The notes beneath the pieces are model-generated. The model made no database searches. It saw only the letters and a list, made by a program, of their open reading frames with translations, and was not told the origin of the DNA. From NCBI GenBank assembly GCA_045837725.1, contig JBEWZL010000056.1:62001-126000 (forward strand): a stretch of DNA of 64,000 nucleotides. Reading direction: 5' to 3'. Shown here piece after piece: positions 32,614 through 43,832 of the stretch; positions within the stretch are counted from its first letter, which is position 1, and the number at the start of each line of letters is the position of its first letter. This stretch comes from Vermamoeba vermiformis. Taxonomy: Eukaryota > Tubulinea > Echinamoebida. Position numbers and translations under genes: made by a program.

Positions 32614-35011
32614 ATGCGTGCAACGGCTCTATTTATTTTGCTTGCACTCGTTAGCTATTCATATCAACAAGATGTTGCTGTAAAAGGTTGCCCTACGGCA
32701 GTTTCGACCCTCAACCGCGCATGCATTAGCACGACTTTCGGCACAGTAGATACATTCGATCTTTCGGATTCAACCTTTTGTGCCGAGGGCTTCACCCTTA
32801 CTACGTGCATTGATGGTTCATGTATTGATACGGACACATCTGACGCACTTAGACTGGTTATTCCACAGCTTTTTCGGCCTAGCATCTGCCCGATTTGCTC
32901 CGACATCCCGTTTATTTTGGAATCCTCGAGGAAAGTCTGCACAGCGTTTGGATTAAATCATGTTATCCCATTCGATAGACAGCCTTATTTTTGCGGCAAC
33001 ACAGACTTACAAAATGGGACAACATTATTGGCTACGAACTTCATAACTTTAACGGCCCTCACATCCGCAACCGAACCTGGATTTGTCGGCGTTAGATTTG
33101 ATTACCACGGATGCATTGTCTTCTCGCAAACTTGGTATGCCAAAGACGAATGGTCATCAGACAGAGTACCCACTGCCGGATGGTTCCCGCACACCGTCAA
33201 GATCAGTCAAAATGCAACTCAAGTATCAATTGCATTGGCCGCTCTCAACACCGATATTTATATAACGAAGAACGGAAAGGCCATGGCAGTCAGTATTGGT
33301 TACGGAGTGCGCTCATCCACGACGGATGCAGGCGTTTGTGCGGTTGCCGCGACTTGCGTTGCCGAGACTAACTACATCATGCCGACGCCTACTACACCAC
33401 CGTGCACTTCAATCCCGCTTATATTCGCTACAGGTACGGCAAAAGTGATATAGATCTGTCGGTGCACACGTGATCCGTTTGAACTTACTCATCATTCTAG
33501 GATGCCAATTTGATGTTAACACGATGAACTCCACTTGGGGTCAAAATGCATATGACGCAGCAACTATTGATGCCGCCTTGAAAGCTCTTCAAGGCAACGG
33601 TACCGTCCTCCAAGAGCTCGATTGTAAGTCATTCTTTATGGCCTTGTATCACTGCTAACGTGTTCTTATAGTCCAACGACGAGGTCTGCCCATTATACTG
33701 ACATTGGTGCCCAGTGGTGCCTTTGTCGGGTTGTACATTGGCGTGTACTTCTGGCGCAGACGAGTCATCAGAGGACGCGCCGAGACAATGGCATTTACGC
33801 AACACAAAGGCTGTTGCAACGCTTCGTGGACAAATGGCTTTGGCAATAGAACGGTCATTTCGTACAACCAACACAGCGCCCGTGAAAATTTGACGAGAGC
33901 CCCGATCCGAGCGATCTGGTGTTGGATGGTATTTTGCCTAAACTCACACGCTCTTGGCCTCGTGTACTCCTTCACGGGTCTAGTACTGCTGTCAATGTTC
34001 TGTGGACTTTGGATATTCTTGTACATTGCTAAGAACGTCGAAACCATTCACTACGGCAGCAGCAAATTCAGCGTGGCTTCCATCATCATTTACAAAGTCA
34101 TCATGAGCATGGTCTTGGCTCAACAGGCAGGCATTGGAATCATCGGTGTTGTTGCCTACGAGTATTACCTCTACGAGATCCAGTTCTGGTGGGGCATTGC
34201 AGTGCTAATCTTCATGTTCATCGGTGCATTTTGGATGATGATAACTGGCTTCGATTTGTGCCTTGCAACGAGATACTTGATAAAGGGTGTTCCAAAGCGT
34301 GAAAACCCTGTCACGATCGCTCTGCAACAGATCTCAAACGACAACAACAATAATCGTGCCAATAGAGGTCTGTTAGGAATGGTCTATCCACAAGCTATTC
34401 CTGACAACAATCAAAATCACGTGGTCGCTGTCCAACAACAACACGTCATTCCGAACGCCGTGCAGATGCAGCCCGCGGTTCAGGTGTCAGATCAGGTCAT
34501 TCCACCACCTCAAGCACATGTTATCCAAGGCCAACCAGCTATGAATATGCAAGTGTCCGACAATGTCATACCTCCTCCACAAGCACACGTCATCCAGCCT
34601 CAACCGAACATGTACGGCAATGGCGTCATTTCACCTCCCGACAACAATCCGTACATCAAGCCAGCACCCGCGGATATGATTCCTGGATACGGATCTGTTA
34701 ATATCACGGCAAATATAGACCAGTCAGACCCTTGCTATCGAGTCGCAAAGCGTACCATCAAAATGGCGGCGTTGGATTTAGAACCTGCCCGAGAAGAACA
34801 AATCAGCCAGAAGATCGTCGAGATGTTGCAGTCAATGAACGTATCCTACAATCTTCGCGGAGAAGATGGCGAAGCAGCTAGTTTGAGAAACGATCTGGCT
34901 AAGAATTTGGCCGAGGAAGTCAGGATGTACAAGAATGATTCGATGGACGAGCTCTCTTATGGCCTAAAAGAGGCAATTTTGTTATGGAAAGACGAGCATA
35001 AGCTTACTTAA
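32614..35011 (+). CDS. Large surface protein with cysteine-rich ectodomain and multipass C-terminal half
   Basis: Three exons (about 32614-33433, 33501-33623, 33672-35011) give 760 residues. MRATALFILLALVSYSYQQ is a signal peptide. An ectodomain of about 330 residues has scattered cysteines, a CPTAVSTLNRACIS start and several N-glycosylation sites. Helices follow at LPIILTLVPSGAFVGLYIGVYF, ALGLVYSFTGLVLLSMFCGLW, IIIYKVIMSMVLAQQAGIGIIG and IQFWWGIAVLIFMFIGAFW. The cytoplasmic tail contains a twice-repeated unit VSDQVIPPPQAHVIQ and ends in a charged helical domain of about 90 residues. I recognise no family. The topology resembles a receptor or adhesion protein; ligand and signalling are unknown. 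Confidence 0.8.
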
Positions 35012-35300
35012 TGCTCCTAATGTATAATTTCGCAATAAATACTTATTTGTAAATAAAATCGAAAACGAGATCCAATTCGCTGCTTACTCCCACAGCGAAC
35101 CCAAAGGTATAATACGCGTAAATAGCATTATTATATTGCACAATGAACAGTTTACTGCTGAATTAATTGTTTTGTCGACGTCCAATGATTCGGGTTCGTG
35201 ATTGACATTTGTGACGGTTTCATGTCCAGTTCCCTTCATTCGTCAATTCTATTAATCAAACGCACCATCGACTACATAAGGCCCATATTATTATTATTAA

Positions 35301-38300
35301 ATGGAGGCCTTTGCGAGACTCCGCCTCTCGCTTCTTTGTTTATGTTTCGTTTTGGCGGTTGTAGTCGCGGATGGACCAGCAGTAACAGCGCTGAATTATC
35401 ATGTAAAAAGTTATCAAACGCTAGAAGAACGAAATGAAATGGCTGTGGTTACTGGTAAGCATCACATCCGACAAACTTTTTTGCCGTTATCGGCAGTCTA
35501 GGATCTCCAATGTTCGGAGAACGATTTTATCCCTAAATATGAATGTATATTTACATTATAACTATAATTTGAGAAAATCAATAGATTTACTGCTAATGAT
35601 TCAGTTTGGACACGTGATACCAAAAGTTCACATTTTAATCAAGTACTTTCGCCCTTTACTTACTGGCTCAATCTTTATATCTAACCGTAATGGACAATAA
35701 TAGTGACGATCTATACTTTAAATTCCTTTGACATTATAAGAAAAATGGGGTTGATCTCCAGAATCGAAAGACATTTAACCAGTATTGCGTAGTTTACGCG
35801 ACGCAATGCGTTTACTATATTAGTTTCGAAAAAATACTCCAAAATGTCTGATTATAATTAATTTCTCGATTGGCGCGTGACCAACTGTCATGCACAATTG
35901 CGGGATCCGGTTACAAAATCTTCAATCCCCTAAGTTTCTGTTGCTTTATATGTCAAACCTAACACTTACATAGTTTATTTCGTTTAAAATTGGTTGACGT
36001 GTATTATTTTGGCATCACACTGATTTTTTTTTTTTGTCAGCGACTTTCGACCAAGATCTCTTCGTTGACCTTGGATGTAACAACACAAAGAGCGATTCAA
36101 TTATCGTACCATGTTGTACAGATGCACAGCAAACACAATGTCTCAATTCAACATCAGTTAATCAATGCATGGGCACGAATCTACTACGAGGAAATGCTAG
36201 CCGCTCTCAATCGCAATATTTCGTGTTCAAAGTTGCAAATCCATCACAATGCAAATCAATTACAATATTAGCAAGGTATGTTTAAGTGTTTTAGCAAACA
36301 GAACCGGTTCTTGTTTCTTGATCTCGAATTGCCCCATTTATTTTATTATGTAATTATTAAAATTATCAAATTATAGAGCTATTACTGGCGATCCCGATTT
36401 ATACATCTCCTTAAATGCGGCTGGTACTACAACACCAGATGTGACTTCCAGATACCGCTCAGAGAGTAAGCCTCATATAAAAATAATTTGCGATAATTCT
36501 CATTGTTTAATATTATTTTTAGATATTGGAAGTGATTCTTGGAGCCTCTGCTGCGATGATATCAATAGAAATGTTGCTGGATGGACAGGAGACGTTTATT
36601 TTACCGTATTTGGCAGTTCAGAAACAATTTATGAGCTCGAAATTCTTAGTAAGTACTAAATTATAGTTTTGAACAAAAAATACGCTTTTAAAAATTAATT
36701 TGGATCCGGATCTCATCACCTTTATTCTAATGCTTTATATTTTAGCTACGTCGCGATTAAATATTACTGATACATATGCACTACCGCAATTACAAGTCGA
36801 TTGCAACGGAAATAACGCTTTGAGTGTTTCCGATTGTACTGAGTTTGCGTGTGCCTCGCTGCCTCCTACAGCAGATCCGCTCTTTTCTTACCTTGCTGCC
36901 ATGTCGTAAGTCCCGGCCACTATAGACAACTATCATATAAATCTAATTCCATATTTATAGGGGCTTGCCCGTGACGTTGGACTACAGATCCAAACAGCTG
37001 TCCATTGCTTTGTTTTTGAGACGCGAACGATTTACTTCAATTACAGTACGTGCATTTATTATATTATATTACATTATACTATTATGGTAATAACGATGTC
37101 ATATTTTTAGACTTCAACTACCAGACTGCCATTCGCCGAGTCTTTGTTGACTGATTCGACGTGCGTGTATTCTTTTCCTAATATCATCAATGCTGCGGGA
37201 GAGGTAACACCACCTTGCTAGTGTCGGCTATAAGCTATTCTAACCAATATCCACAGCCTATGATTGCAACATTGCCTCTGAAACAAGCCGAGTTAGCGTG
37301 TTCTCAATCGAGTTTCCGTGGAGCTGTTCAAGGTACTAACTTTAGGAATTAATAAGCTCCTAATTACTGATAAAATAATTTCTAGGAATTAATAGTGTGT
37401 TGGATTCGCTTCGTGCTGCCTCTCCTGAAAATATCAACGTTGTAACTGACTTCGTGCAACAAGTACGTTCACTGAACATTTCCTTTTATGGCAGTAAATG
37501 GGTGCGCTAACCTTATCTTTCAGTCTGCTGCTTATGTCGTGAGTGACGCGTGGGTGGGATGTATTGACATGATCGAGAACAAGTTGTTGAAGCAACAGTT
37601 CGAGCAACAGTCAGTCAGCAACACTACGAGCTGCTTCGTTACTGATACGACGAGTGATGCGTACTTCTCGGACCCTTGCTGCAACCCAGAGTACGTGCTA
37701 TTAATACCATTCCTAAGCGTGAACTAACTGTCAAAACATCCAGTCTCGAGTTACAAATGTGCTGCGTGCCGCGTGACATTTCAGCTCCAGTTGCTTCTTT
37801 TGCCGTCAACGCTGATGCTTTGAGCTCAACTTGCACGCACTCTCGTTGTGCTGAGGTGAGCTACTTTGCAATCCCTAGTAACTTTTGTTGACTTTTCAAA
37901 CAGCCCGTGCTCAACGATTACATTGTCTTGCGACAAGCTGCTGGTACTCTAGGCACAGGCTGCGCCGAAGAAAGCATAATAGTAAGTATACATAAACTGC
38001 AAATATAGCCCTCAGCGTGACACTTAAACTTTTTTGACAGGCTTTGAACGATCCGTTTTTCGTGGTGAATCCGTTGAGCAGTTGCCTCAACCAAGTCTTC
38101 CAACAAAGTTGTGACTCAGCCGGCGATTGTGACGCGCACTACAACAACAGCATTTGTTTGTTGAATGGCTGGTGCCAAATGCCGTGCGAGACCAATGACG
38201 ATTGTTTCACGGGCAATTGCACGACGATTTCACAAGTCAAGACTTGCGTGCTGTACGATCCTAACGGCGAAGACCGAACTGGAAACCGTTTGTTGATCGA

Positions 38301-41300
38301 GGTAAGTTCATTATAACACCTTGTATTATAGTACTAATGTCTCCTTAGTGTTTGAACAAAAACATCAACTCGTTCGTGAATTTGTTCATCAGACAACAAT
38401 TGGGCTTGAATTGTAAGTCACGTGATATTATACGACACATATTAATTAACTATAAAATGTTAGCAACGTCATCAAATGAAGAGTTTGAGCAAAAAGTCTT
38501 TGAAGATCTGTCACAGTTCACGTGTGTTGGTGACATTGGCACCATTCCTCAATCGCACAAAACGAACCAAACATTATGTGAAAGTACACGAGCCTGCAAC
38601 TGGGTCACGTGCACTGATCTTGACGCACCAAGCACGTGCACCGAAGAAAATTGCATGGATCCGTACATGGGCAGTGACAACTTTTGCTTGGGTTGTTTGT
38701 CGAAGACAAATTGTTTTGAGGTACGGCATTAATTATATATTGCCTTATAAAGCTATTCTTGCTAATGCTTTCATTTACAGATTTCAGTTTTCCCGAGATG
38801 CGAGTACAAGAGTTACAACGGCAGATCCGGATGTGAGGCACTCGGTGGTCACTATAACCCCATTGCTGGTGTAGTCTCGTTAAATGAGGTCTGTTGGCGT
38901 GCCAGAAACTCTAGCTACGAGACCTGTTTCCCGCCAAATCTTTGTCCGACCGTCACCGTAAGTTTTGACACCTTGACACTTTGACACGCAATATTTCGCT
39001 AACAAAACCAATTATAGCAACAAAGTTGCGAGCCTTCGTGCTACTTCCCCAACGTTAATCAGACGGATTGTTCTGGCACCATTGACGGCTATAGTGTCAC
39101 TTGGCGAGGTAACTCAAATGGTGATGGCGCGTGTGTCGTGTCAACGGCTGTGTCTCAAGCTAGTTGCACTGGTCCAAACGCGCAGTGGTGGTATGTAATC
39201 TTGGTTACATTATAGACCTTGGGAAGTAACTCACGGGTACTTTTTTTAGGCCTGGAACACTTCAATGGGAAGGCTCTTTTGTGTCCGAGCAAGAGTGCAC
39301 GAGCATTGGCTACTGCGCCTCAAAATTCACCTTTACAACTGAAGCAGATTGCTTGAGTGACGCTTTCAATTACTGCGAGGGATGCAGCGTCTGTGGCTCT
39401 CAACAGATTTGCGAGTCTCAGGGCACGTGCGACTCTCACATCGGCTGTCATTTGCCGTTCAATGCTGAAGGCGACTGCAGTTTGACATCTGACATTTGGA
39501 CTCCGAACGGCTGTTGGAGAGAAACTATTGGTTCTACTGTCGCATGTAACTCGCTCGGAGGGTACGCCGAACTCGTTCAATGAAAAAAAATTCATAGCTG
39601 ACACTTGCCTTATTTAGTAAATGGCTCGCCGAAGCTGAGAGCAAATCAACGTGTGAAGACAAAGGCTACATTTGCGTTGAGCCCCAGACAGCCGGCTTGA
39701 CTTCGCGTCGTCGACAAAATGAACGACCAGCTGGTATCTCGTTCAAAAACGCTACGGAGTGCTCAGCGTGTTCTGGCGAGTACAAATCATTCTACACTTT
39801 TAAGCCCGTAAGCACCGTACTTGCATCAACTTTTTGACACTAACATGTGAATCAGTATCGTTGGATCCAATCACGATATATCCCTGGTCAGTGGAAGACA
39901 CGAGAATGGGGTCAAGCACATTTATGGGCTGGATCTGTTGACACCGACAAGTTTGAAGATCTGCACGCCAGATCTGCTGCACGAAGATACGCCAATATTG
40001 CTCAATCGAACATTTTGTGCAGGTAAGTCACGCTTAGTACGTCATATAAACCTGCAGTATTAACGGTATTATAGATACGGCAAGAGCAGCCAAGTCGCTG
40101 ATCAATTGAGTTGTGATTGTGGTGTTGACGGCAGCGACAGTCCGTGCTTCAACACGCTGTCAAAGCAGGTCGTTCAAGTCGCACAAGTGTGCACGAACAT
40201 TCCAGTGACAATTCAAACACCACTTGGATCGCTTAAGGCCTCGGATAAGATCAGTGTTGACGGCAGTGACTGCAGTGAAATTTCAGTGGCGGTTGTGCCT
40301 GTCAATCAATTTTCACAACGCCGACAGGTCTCATTGAGCTCAGTCTCCGTGTCGTTGTCGCAATCTGGCCGCGCAGATCAAGTACGTAGTTCACAGTGCC
40401 CGAGACCTATTATATATACTAACCCTTATTATTCAGTTACGCTTCATTAAGAATCAACGCGGCATCGCGATTGGCGAGCTCATCGGCGATGGTGTAGAAT
40501 TCACGCCCACAAATCCAATCCTCGATGGTCTGACTGTTTGCTTGACTATTGATAGCGTAAGTGATTTTCACGTGGTTAGTAGCAAAGTATTAATTTCCTT
40601 ATTTGGAAATCAGAACTGGAACTCGTCATTGCCTGCTGCTTATTTTGATGTAGCTTATCCGACTGACGCTAATTACACCGGCTTTGCAATTCTCGGCCTG
40701 GCACTTGGTCTTGACACGAGGTGAGTTCTATTTTGACACTTTGATGTTGAATTCTCTGATTGACACTTAGTTCATGAACAGAGAAATTTGCTTTGATTAT
40801 TTGGCCACGCGCACCGAAGATGTCACGGCGTTCTTCCCTATTATCTTGATTCAAGACTATGACAATGCCTCGTTCATTCAAGGCCTGTTCCCTGGTGAAA
40901 TTTTCATCATTTTCTTCGGTGTGTTGATTTACCTCTTGACGACTGCCTTCACTTTGTTCCATTTGGGCAAGCACATTGTAGCCTATATGCAAGGCGATCA
41001 AGCACGATCTTTCCTCAGTTTAAGTCGTGTCGCGCTCATGGTCCTGGCCCTCGTGTTGTTGAGTAAGTCCTCGACTTGCCTAATTAGGAAATATCGTTAC
41101 TAACGTGGCTCAAAACCATCAGTTCGCCTCGTATACTTGTTGCTTTTGCCGTTTGGCGTGCTCGAGCAATACAAGCCAATCGATGTTATTTTCTCGGAAT
41201 TGCCTGCCCTGTTATTCTGCTACATCTATTCAATCATCGTGCTTCGATGGTACGTTTAAACATTTTTGAACAAGATCTAGATCCAGATCCGGATCTCCGA

Positions 41301-42195
41301 CTTGTGCATGAGACTTATATGACCTTTCCAGGGCTGAAATCTACCATTTCTCGATGTCAGGTGCCAAGCCTGGCTTTTCCAAGTTAAAACCAGCTGTGAT
41401 TACGCTCATCATATTCTTGGGCGTGGCCTTCATTGTGCTGCTAGCGCTGTTCTTGGCGATAGTTGTGCCCGTTATCAAAGTAGATTGCACGACTCCTGAA
41501 GATGAAATCAACGCGAGAACGGCAACTGAAGTCGTTGCAATCGTCTACAAAGTCTTTTTCGCCGCTATTTGCATCACGTTGTCGGCCTTGTTTGTGTTGT
41601 ACGGCGCACGCATTATTCGACTCATGAGACAAGGTCAAGCCCAATCTGACAAGAATAAGATAATGAAACGAAAGAAGACGATGTACAGGGTAAGTTATTA
41701 ATTAGCCAATTTTACGTTTGACCAAAGTTTGACCGACATTCATTGCTCGATCTGGTTTATTTTTCGCTTGCTATGCTAATTTTTTAATACTTATTAATGT
41801 CTTATATTTAGTTGATGATTATTTCCGGCGTTTCTGCGGTTTGTCTGCTCGCTCAAGCAGCGAATCTGTTCTGGAGTTCTTTCGACCAATCCCGAAACAT
41901 CTATGGTGTATTAATCTTCTTATACGTCATAGAAATAGCGCCTTCTATCATCTTCATATTAATGTTCAAACGTGGCTCTTTGTTCTCACGATATAACCGA
42001 AAACGAGATGCGACTGGATCCGGCAGTGGTCAAGGCTCTACTGCTAGCGGCAATGCTACTAGTATGAGGACACGTATGCCTAGCATGGGACAGTCAGATG
42101 CACTCGAAAGATCCGAAATCGCAGACAGATCTGAAACGCTTGAAAGATCCGAAGTTATTGATCGATCAGAGGTTGTTGAAGAGTCCTCTGAGTAA
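35301..42195 (+). CDS. Receptor-like protein: long cysteine-rich ectodomain plus TOM1/THH1-type 7TM domain
   Basis: Twenty-seven exons give about 1,580 residues. The start MEAFARLRLSLLCLCFVLAVVVA is a signal peptide. Exon 1 is followed by a 586-base intron; the rest are about 50-150. The ectodomain (about 1,200 residues) has more than 80 cysteines in EGF/plexin-like patterns (CDSAGDCDAHYNNSIC, CQMPCETNDDCFTGNC, CLGCLSKTNC). The membrane part carries RLVYLLLLPFGVLEQ, LPALLFCYIYSIIVLRWAEIYH and IYGVLIFLYVIEIAPSIIFILMF, typical of the THH1/TOM1/TOM3 (GPR137-like) domain. The cytoplasmic tail ends in a run of ERSE/DRSE repeats (DALERSEIADRSETLERSE). A cell-surface or endolysosomal sensor is plausible; function unproven. 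Exon joins are consistent in phase throughout, which makes the model strong despite its length. Confidence 0.88.
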
Positions 42196-42351
42196 TCCTT
42201 TGCACTAACGTTAATGAATTGTTTGTATAATATATCGTAATAATAAAATGCCCATTCCGCAAAACCTGAAAAAGCGAATTCGGCGACAGAAAAAAAACGA
42301 ATTGATCGATTTAGTTTTGCTTATCTGACTAGACCTACAACAAATACAAAA

Positions 42352-43759
42352 ATGATTAATGCGGTATTTTTCGTGCTTATAATGCTTTTTAGCAGTAATC
42401 AAGGTAAACAGCTTTGGCTAATTCGAGATCAGACACTAACCGTCGAATACAGGACAACATTGCGGCTCAAATCAATTCACAGTCAAAAATAGTAATGGAG
42501 ATGAATATCTTACAATCAATTCTCCGAATGAAGTTAAAGCTTGCGGCGGGATCAACATCTGCGACGAGCTTGCTGTTGCCACGCAATCCCTATCGCTTGA
42601 TAACAACGGTCTGCTTTCAATATCAAGTGGAAACTCCGTAATTTTAGGCGATAATAGCATAACGAACGAAATTCAAACTTTGGCACTAGATGGCGACTCC
42701 TTGACACTTTCAAAAGACGGAGGATACATCAGATTGCCGGATGCAAGTAGCACAAACGAGCTGCAAGTAATAGCCATTACTGGCGATACTCTATCGCTTT
42801 CGAACAACGGCGGAAGTATCAAATTACCCGATGCCAGTGCCACAAACGAACTTCAAACTTTGGCACTAGATGGCGACTCCTTGACTCTTTCAAAAGACGG
42901 AGGATACATCAGATTGCCGGATGCAAGTAGCACAAACGAGCTGCAAGTAATAGCTATAACTGGCGATACTCTATCGCTTTCGAACAACGGCGGAAGTATC
43001 AAATTACCCGATGCTAGTGCCACAAACGAACTTCAAACTCTTTCTCTGGCAGGCGACACGTTAGCGCTTTCAAACAGCGGAGGCAGTGTCAAACTACCCG
43101 ATGCGAGCAGTACAAACGAACTCCAAACTTTATCGTTGAGTCAGGCTGGCGAGTTGTCACTTTCAAATGGAAATTCCGTCACTTTGGCGGACAATAGCGC
43201 AACGAATGAATTGCAAACTCTGTCTTTAGTTGGAGATACAATATCGCTTTCAAACAATGGCGGCAGCTTGACCTTACCAAACTCGAGCAGTACGAATGAA
43301 CTTCAGACCCTTTCTGTTGTCGGCAACACAATGTCGCTTTCAAACGATGGAGGCAGCGTTAAATTACCACTGAACAAAATCCACGCGCACTTTCCTGGGA
43401 ACACTGTCTTCGTCGCTGGAGCAGCCTGGACTCAAATATTAGTGACAACGGCTAACATCCCAGCTCCAGGCTGGGTGTTACTGACGTTCCATTGTAGCAT
43501 TGTCTCGAACCCTGGTTATGGATTCGACGTTGGTGTAATATTATCCAACAGTTCTGTTTATTCAAACAGTGACTATTACAAGATAACTTTCGCGAGAACC
43601 CCTGTGGACTCTGTGTTTCCCGTTTATACAGAGGCTGTCTTTCAAGTTAGCGGTGGTGATCAGAAGTTTTATGTGTGGGGAAAATGTGCCAGTCAATGTC
43701 CTTCAGTATTCTACCCCAGAATAATGGTGCATTACTTCAGCGATGGATTTTTTAAATAA
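42352..43759 (+). CDS. Secreted fibre protein with nine 30-residue beta repeats
   Basis: Two exons: 42352-42403 encodes the signal peptide MINAVFFVLIMLFSSNQ; 42453-43759 encodes the rest (452 residues total). After a 45-residue Cys-containing head come nine units ending in NELQ, consensus TLSLxGDTLSLSNxGGSxKLPDASSTNELQ. A C-terminal domain of about 120 residues (IHAHFPGNTVFVAGAAWTQI to MVHYFSDGFFK) looks like a compact beta sandwich. NELQTLSLSG repeats are typical of phage tail fibres and surface proteins of marine Bacteroidetes. Two adjacent 180-bp blocks (42680-42859, 42860-43039) are about 97% identical, a recent tandem duplication. The spliceosomal intron and signal peptide show it is a working eukaryotic gene. 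Probably extracellular adhesin or matrix. Confidence 0.85.
42680..43039 (+). repeat. Tandem duplication of a 180-bp coding block
   Basis: 42680-42859 and 42860-43039 differ at only about five bases. Each block encodes two 30-residue beta repeats. The remaining repeats are much more diverged, so this copy is recent. Confidence 0.9.
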
Positions 43760-43832
43760 AACGAGTTTGTTACAAAAAAATGAGAATTTAGTACAGTGAG
43801 CAAAATAAGCACCACCATTAGCCACTAACAAA

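Noticed and set aside
33629-34047. Antisense ORFs within the multipass surface protein
   Set aside because: They overlap long, well-supported sense exons and have no features of their own.
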